From positions 62,001 through 126,000 of the forward strand of contig NZ_LMID01000011.1 of NCBI RefSeq assembly GCF_001428605.1: a stretch of DNA of 64,000 nucleotides, read 5' to 3'. Made by a program: the position numbers and the translations under genes. This document shows, in pieces, positions 59,470 through 64,000 of the stretch; position 1 is the first letter of the stretch, and each line of letters opens with the position of its first letter. The stretch is from Sphingomonas sp. Root720 (GTDB taxonomy: Bacteria; Pseudomonadota; Alphaproteobacteria; Sphingomonadales; Sphingomonadaceae). Under the pieces are notes generated by a model that was given only the letters and a program-made list of their open reading frames with translations, ran no database searches and was not told the DNA's origin.

Positions 59470-59757
59470 ATGGATTGGCATGCTTGGGTGGAGCATCGCT
59501 TCCTGCTCACGGTCGTCAACGCTATCCTGATCATCGTCGTGCTCCATGTGGTCGCCAAGGTCGCGAACCATATGCCCGCGCACATTATCGGCCGATCGAG
59601 CAGTCTCGATGTCTCGCAGCGCGCGATGGTGCAGAAGCTGGCCGGTATCGGCGTGATTGTCGTGGCGGTGCTGCTCGGCATCGACCTGCTCGGCGTCGAT
59701 CTGACAGCCCCGACCGTATTTTCCGGCGCCGCCGGGCTCGCCATTCAACGGATCTAG
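59470..59757 (+). pseudogene. Truncated MscS-type mechanosensitive channel remnant
   Basis: A 95-residue reading with two membrane helices (LTVVNAILIIVVLHVVAKVA, LAGIGVIVVAVLLGIDLLGV) and the MscS approach DLTAPTVFSGAAGLAIQRI. In intact MscS proteins the last part reads roughly GAxGxxIGFGLQKI and continues for over 100 residues; here about four residues of the pore motif are missing and a stop follows directly. I find no continuation in other frames of the next 200 bases, which hold no supported gene. It could still make a short membrane peptide. Confidence 0.65.
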
Positions 59758-59959
59758 CGATCGCCGCGTCCGCTTGATCACCTCGCGCCCGCCGCTCTAT
59801 TTCCTTCGTACATTCCCCTATTTCTACCGGTTGAGGATCGGCTCACCGTGCAGCCTGATGAGGCGAGACCGCCCGCATTTCCGGGGCTCGCCTGGTGATC
59901 GCCACCGCCATGTCGCGGCACGTCGTCAGCGTTCACGACCAGCAGGGAAAGGCAATGCC

Positions 59960-60976
59960 ATGTCGACCAATGGAGTGTTCGTCCCCGCCCAGGGAATCGC
60001 GGCGAAAGATACCGATTATCGGGTCACGGCTTGCGTCGATCGAGCCGATGGAGGCGATCACGTGGTCCGTCATGCCTTCACGATGGCCAAGGCGCTCGCA
60101 GCGCCGGTAACGCTGTTCCAGGTGCTCGATGGGCCAGCTGGTCCGGCAACCTGCCCGGATCCGATCGAATGGGACTTGCGGCGACATGAGGCGAGACGCT
60201 CGCTGGGACGTCTCGCGGAAGTGCCGGGCGACGAGCCCCGACTGGCTGACATTCGACTGGCGCAAGGACAGGTCGGTGAGGAGATCTGCCGCTTTACCCG
60301 GGAGCAGCCAAGCGGTTTGCTGGTTCTCGGCACGCGCGGCTCCGACGACCCCAAGGGTCAGGGGATCGGGGGAACGATCCTCAATGTCCTTCATGGAGCC
60401 TCCGGGTCCGTTCTCCTCGTTCCTTCGTCGTCGCTCGCCACGCCCGACGCCGCCTATCGCCATATTCTGGTACCGGTGGATGGCTCGGCCTGGGCGGAAA
60501 GCGTGATCCCGCTGGCGGCACGCCTCGCCAAGGCGAATGACGCCGAGCTGTTGCTGGCGCATGTCGTTCCCGGTCCGGAGTTGACCGAAGCGAGGCCTTA
60601 TGAGGCGGCCGATCTCGAATTGCGTCGCCAGGTCGTCGAACGCAACGCGCGGGCCGCCCGCGCCTATCTGGATCGCCTCCGAAACGCCGTGGCCGCCCTG
60701 GACCTGCGCGTGCGGCTATTGTTGGTGCAGGGCGACGACGTGCGGGCGACGCTCGGCCGGCTGATCTGCAACGAGCACGCCGATCTCGTCGTCCTGTCGG
60801 CGCGCGGGCATGGGCTCGGCACCCATGCGGACATGCCCTATGGCAGCGTGACCGGCTATCTCGTCGCACATTGTCCCACGCCGATACTGATCGTCCGGAC
60901 GCCGGACGCGCCACCCGTTCCGGCGACACATGCCCACAGCCAGGATTTGCGGCTGCCCGACCTTGCATCGGCCTGA
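59960..60976 (+). CDS. Universal stress protein with two tandem USP domains
   Basis: A 338-residue protein made of two UspA-type domains (about 20-155 and 168-320). The second has the ATP-binding signature RHILVPVDGSAWAES at its start and SARGHGLGTHADMPYGSVTG; the first ends GTRGSDDPKGQGIGGTILNV. Tandem USPs bind adenine nucleotides in stress. The ATG at 59960 has AAAGG upstream. It ends five bases before the glucan synthase gene, suggesting one transcript. Confidence 0.93.
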   Translation: MSTNGVFVPAQGIAAKDTDYRVTACVDRADGGDHVVRHAFTMAKALAAPVTLFQVLDGPAGPATCPDPIEWDLRRHEARRSLGRLAEVPGDEPRLADIRLAQGQVGEEICRFTREQPSGLLVLGTRGSDDPKGQGIGGTILNVLHGASGSVLLVPSSSLATPDAAYRHILVPVDGSAWAESVIPLAARLAKANDAELLLAHVVPGPELTEARPYEAADLELRRQVVERNARAARAYLDRLRNAVAALDLRVRLLLVQGDDVRATLGRLICNEHADLVVLSARGHGLGTHADMPYGSVTGYLVAHCPTPILIVRTPDAPPVPATHAHSQDLRLPDLASA

Positions 60977-60981
60977 CCGCG

Positions 60982-63900
60982 GTGGCCGACATTGCGTGGG
61001 ATCCAATCGCAGCGGCCGCGCATGACATTGCGGCACGCCACCGTCCGATCGCTCTCGTTCCCCGTGCGCGACCGATCGAGGCCTGGTCCGCGCTCGGAGC
61101 GCTCACCGCCTGGCTGAAAGGAGCGCTCGATGCGGCGAGTATGGCCGATCCCAAAAATGCATCCGCCGCCGAGTGGCTGCTCGATAACGATTTCCAGGTC
61201 AGGCGAGCGATCCTGCAAATCCGCGAGGACCTGCCACCCGGTTTCTATGCGCGACTTCCCGGCCTCGACGACGAGGATAGCGCCGGACGACCTCGCATCT
61301 ATGCGCTGGCGCATGCATTGCTCGGGGCTTCGCATCTGCAGGTAGGCCTCGGCACTACGGTCGAGTTCGTCGGCCGGTATCAGGACGAAATACCGCTCAG
61401 CACCGCGGAACTCTGGGCGCTACCGACCATGCTGCGTCTGGCATGTCTCGAACTGCTCGTCGCCGGATTCGCGCGCCTGTTCCCCGACGTTCCGCAACCC
61501 TTTGGGGTCGGATTGGGCTGGGCGCTCTGCGACGCGACGGACGCTACCGAATGCGTGTCGCGCGGCATCGCCAATCTCGGCGTGATCGCGACGATCCAGT
61601 GGAAGGATTATTTCGACCAGACGAGCCGCGTAGAAGCCATCCTCAATCGCGACCCGGCCGGAGTCTATGGGGACATGGATTTCGAAACCCGCGATCGATA
61701 TCGGCGCGCGGTCGAGCGCCTGGCCATGCGCGCGGGGCGTACCGAATGGGATGTCGCCGAACGCCTTGTCGAGCAATGCCGCGGCGCTACCGATCCGCAT
61801 GATCATGTCGGCTACTGGCTGATTGGATCGGGCCGCTCGGCGTTCGAGGATGCCATCCAGTCAAAGCCGTTCGCAATCGATGTGCTGGCGCGCAAGCTGC
61901 TGCGCCATCCGGCCGCGCTCTATGCCTGCGCGCTCGGTGTGGCCGGCGTGACGAGCATCGCCCTGCCGGCGCTTTATCTGACCCATGTCGAGGCCTCGCC
62001 GGCGTCCTGGGCGCTGGGTATCGCTCTCAGCCTCCTGCCCGCGTCGATACTGAGCGTGACGGTGGTGAACTGGCTCACCACCCTCCTCGTCTCGCCCCGC
62101 GTGTTGCCGAAGCTGGACTTCGAAAAGGGTATCGCAGCCGAATATCCCACCGCGGTGGTCATGCCGGTGATCGTGGCGCATACCGGAGATATCGCACATG
62201 TGCTTCGCCGGCTCGAAAGCCACAGACTGGCCAATCTCGATCCGTCGCTACATTTCGTGCTGCTCAGCGATGGCGCCGATGCCGACGCCGCGACGCTGCC
62301 CGAAGACGCCACCATCGAGCGGACCCTGGTCGAAGGCATAGCGGCTCTCAATGCCCGGTATGCCGACCTGGCAGGCAACGGCCGTTTCCATCTGCTCCAT
62401 CGCCCCCGCTTCTATAATCCGGCCCAGGGCTGCTGGATGGGGTGGGAACGCAAGCGCGGCAAGCTGGAACAGTTCAACGCCTATGTGCTGACGGGTGACA
62501 TCGCTCCCTTTTCCGTGACCACGGACGATATCGCGGCTCTGCGCGATCTCCGTTTCGTCGTAACGGCCGATGCCGATACCCGACTGCCACCGGGCGTGGT
62601 CGGCCGCCTCGCGGGCACATTGGCCCACCCCTTGAACCAGGCGCGTTTCGATCCCGCTACCGGCCGCGTCGCGACGGGCTACACGATCGTGCAGCCACGG
62701 GTCGAGATCGCCCCCGATGCGAGCGGGAGCTCGCTTTTCACGCGCTATTTCGGCGGCGACACGACGATCGACATCTATTCGCGCGCGGTTTCCGATGTCT
62801 ATCAGGACCTGTTGGGCACCGGCAGCTACATCGGCAAGGGCATCTATGACGTTGCCGGCTTCGCGCGGAGCCTCGAGGGTCGCGTCCCCGAGAATAATCT
62901 GCTGAGCCACGATCTGTTCGAGGGACTGCACGGCCGCGCGGCACTGGCCAGCGACATCATCGTCTTCGAGGGGTTCCCGACCGGCTATCTCGACTATGCG
63001 CGACGCTGGCATCGCTGGGTACGGGGCGACTGGCAACTCCTGCCCTGGCTATTCCCGAGGGTGCCGGGGGCCGACGGCCGGCGTCTCGACAATCGGCTTT
63101 CCTGGTTCGACCGGCTCAAGATTTTCGACAATCTGCGCCGAAGCATGGTGCCGCCGAGCCTGGTCGCATTGTTGCTGGCCGGGTGGTTCGTGCTCGAAGG
63201 AAACCCGTGGGTCTGGACCTTGCTCGGGATCGCGACGCCGGCGGCTTCGCTGTTCACCGATCTTGTGACCGGATTCGCAGGCGGCCGGCGCCGCGGTGTG
63301 TTGCAAGGGACGCTGCGGCGTCTGCGCGACCATTTGGGCCGCTGGGCGCTCGCAATCGGTTTTCTCGTCAGCGATGCGGTGATCGCGCTGCACGCCGCAG
63401 TCGTCACCTTATGGCGCCTGGCCTCGGGAAAGCAGCTGCTCGAATGGACGTCGGCCGCCCATATGGCCGATCATTTCGCAAGCCGCGATCCCAGGCGCGC
63501 CGCCTGGCGGGAGATGTGGCCATCGCCGGCGCTGGCGGCGTTGATAGCGGTCGGCCTGTTCCTGGCTGATGCGCCGACCCTTGCCGTGGCCGCTCCCTTG
63601 CTGTTCCTGTGGTTCCTCGCTCCCGAAATCGCAATCCGGATCACCCGCCCGCTGCTCCCGCCGACCGAGGACATCGGGCCCGACGACAGGCTGTTCCTGC
63701 GCAAGATCGCGCGCCGCACCTGGTTGTTCTTCGAAACGTTCGTGCGTCCCGAGGACAACTGGCTTCCGCCCGACAATGTTCAGGAGGCGCCCGACGCGGC
63801 GACCGCCCATCGGACCTCACCGACGAACATAGGCCTGATGCTGTTGTCGGCGCTCACGGCATGGAAGCTCGGCTATATCGGGTTGGCCGATCTGGCCGCA

Positions 63901-64000
63901 CGCCTGCGCAATGCGCTGGATTCGCTGGACCGCCTCGAACCCTATCGCGGCCATATCCTCAACTGGTACGACACGCGCACCCTCGAGCCGCTGGAGCCGC
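60982..64000 (+). CDS. ndvB: Cyclic beta-1,2-glucan synthase-like protein, N-terminal part (runs off the window)
   Basis: 1006 residues are visible of a protein whose family is about 2800 long. The N-terminal region has EWLLDNDFQVRRAILQIRED, PRIYALAHALLGAS and STAELWALPTMLRLACLELL, as in NdvB/Cgs. Membrane helices lie near 311-362 and further on. The GT84 glycosyltransferase domain shows a DADTRLPPG metal site, NNLLSHDLFEG and RRWHRWVRGDWQ. The cellobiose phosphorylase-like (GH94) part would follow outside. It starts at GTG 60982. Such enzymes make cyclic glucans for the periplasm in osmo-adaptation. Confidence 0.9.
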   Translation, partial: MADIAWDPIAAAAHDIAARHRPIALVPRARPIEAWSALGALTAWLKGALDAASMADPKNASAAEWLLDNDFQVRRAILQIREDLPPGFYARLPGLDDEDSAGRPRIYALAHALLGASHLQVGLGTTVEFVGRYQDEIPLSTAELWALPTMLRLACLELLVAGFARLFPDVPQPFGVGLGWALCDATDATECVSRGIANLGVIATIQWKDYFDQTSRVEAILNRDPAGVYGDMDFETRDRYRRAVERLAMRAGRTEWDVAERLVEQCRGATDPHDHVGYWLIGSGRSAFEDAIQSKPFAIDVLARKLLRHPAALYACALGVAGVTSIALPALYLTHVEASPASWALGIALSLLPASILSVTVVNWLTTLLVSPRVLPKLDFEKGIAAEYPTAVVMPVIVAHTGDIAHVLRRLESHRLANLDPSLHFVLLSDGADADAATLPEDATIERTLVEGIAALNARYADLAGNGRFHLLHRPRFYNPAQGCWMGWERKRGKLEQFNAYVLTGDIAPFSVTTDDIAALRDLRFVVTADADTRLPPGVVGRLAGTLAHPLNQARFDPATGRVATGYTIVQPRVEIAPDASGSSLFTRYFGGDTTIDIYSRAVSDVYQDLLGTGSYIGKGIYDVAGFARSLEGRVPENNLLSHDLFEGLHGRAALASDIIVFEGFPTGYLDYARRWHRWVRGDWQLLPWLFPRVPGADGRRLDNRLSWFDRLKIFDNLRRSMVPPSLVALLLAGWFVLEGNPWVWTLLGIATPAASLFTDLVTGFAGGRRRGVLQGTLRRLRDHLGRWALAIGFLVSDAVIALHAAVVTLWRLASGKQLLEWTSAAHMADHFASRDPRRAAWREMWPSPALAALIAVGLFLADAPTLAVAAPLLFLWFLAPEIAIRITRPLLPPTEDIGPDDRLFLRKIARRTWLFFETFVRPEDNWLPPDNVQEAPDAATAHRTSPTNIGLMLLSALTAWKLGYIGLADLAARLRNALDSLDRLEPYRGHILNWYDTRTLEPLEP

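Noticed and set aside
57895-64000. A genomic island inserted at tRNA-Glu
   Set aside because: No integrase gene and no repeat of the tRNA 3' end are visible within the window; the far end lies outside, so the claim cannot be supported.

Overview
The window is a stretch of GC-rich alphaproteobacterial chromosome, most likely from a sphingomonad (Sphingomonas/Rhizorhabdus type). The evidence is the gene content and order: a pckA / chvI-chvG-hprK-rapZ-EIIA(Man)-HPr block, yqeY-dnaG-rpoD, lptD-surA-pdxA-rsmA, a class II DAHP synthase, DUF4170 and DUF2474 proteins, GGAAC...GGTT promoters resembling general-stress (EcfG) promoters, and the GTCATCC...GGAATGAC family of intergenic repeats. Nothing looks like a large phage, plasmid or CRISPR region.

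Layout. 1-570: 5' part of a GAF-histidine kinase. 685-1968: enolase. 2.1-4.6 kb: YqjD/YqjE-like membrane stress proteins and a lone MlaC, with two EcfG-like promoters. 5-11.1 kb (minus): carA-rraB-carB-greA-rhomboid, with an RraB gene wedged between the two carbamoyl-phosphate synthase genes. 11.3-16.1 kb: yqeY, a DUF559 nuclease gene enclosed by inverted palindromes, dnaG, rpoD. 16.4-21.8 kb: TonB receptor, then PepSY-DUF2271-DUF4198-ApbE behind two Fur-like dyads; the DUF2271 protein carries a DGISGAT flavinylation motif. 21.9-24.4 kb: purS-purQ, GFA protein, YnfA, YhhQ. 24.4-28.1 kb: tRNA-Arg, FkbM methyltransferase, cytochrome bd oxidase cydAB plus a 42-residue DUF2474 protein. 28.4-30.6 kb: cofE-cofD-cofC for coenzyme F420. 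30.6-37.8 kb: pepA and lptD-surA-pdxA-rsmA. 37.8-42.3 kb (minus): TPR protein, rsmB, guaB, diguanylate cyclase. 42.4-48.7 kb: pckA and the ChvI/ChvG-PTS block. 48.8-52.2 kb: a TrmH-family methyltransferase without a canonical start, greB, a membrane-anchored LuxR-type regulator with partners, RadC-like protein. 52.3-57.7 kb: lon, an OpgC-type acyltransferase, aroG. 57.9-64 kb: tRNA-Glu, PRC-barrel and glycine-zipper proteins, an MscS remnant, a double universal stress protein, and the 5' third of a cyclic beta-glucan synthase (ndvB-like).

How the parts fit. Most genes are housekeeping in conserved order with tight start/stop overlaps. The most interesting accessory modules are (i) the ApbE-dependent flavinylated redox set next to a TonB receptor, likely an iron-responsive trans-envelope electron transfer system, (ii) the F420 operon, unusual for a Gram-negative lineage, and (iii) the palindrome-enclosed DUF559 gene whose right repeat supplies the dnaG ribosome binding site. 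The right-hand end is rich in envelope and stress functions (OpgC, glucan synthase, MscS remnant, USP, PRC-barrel).
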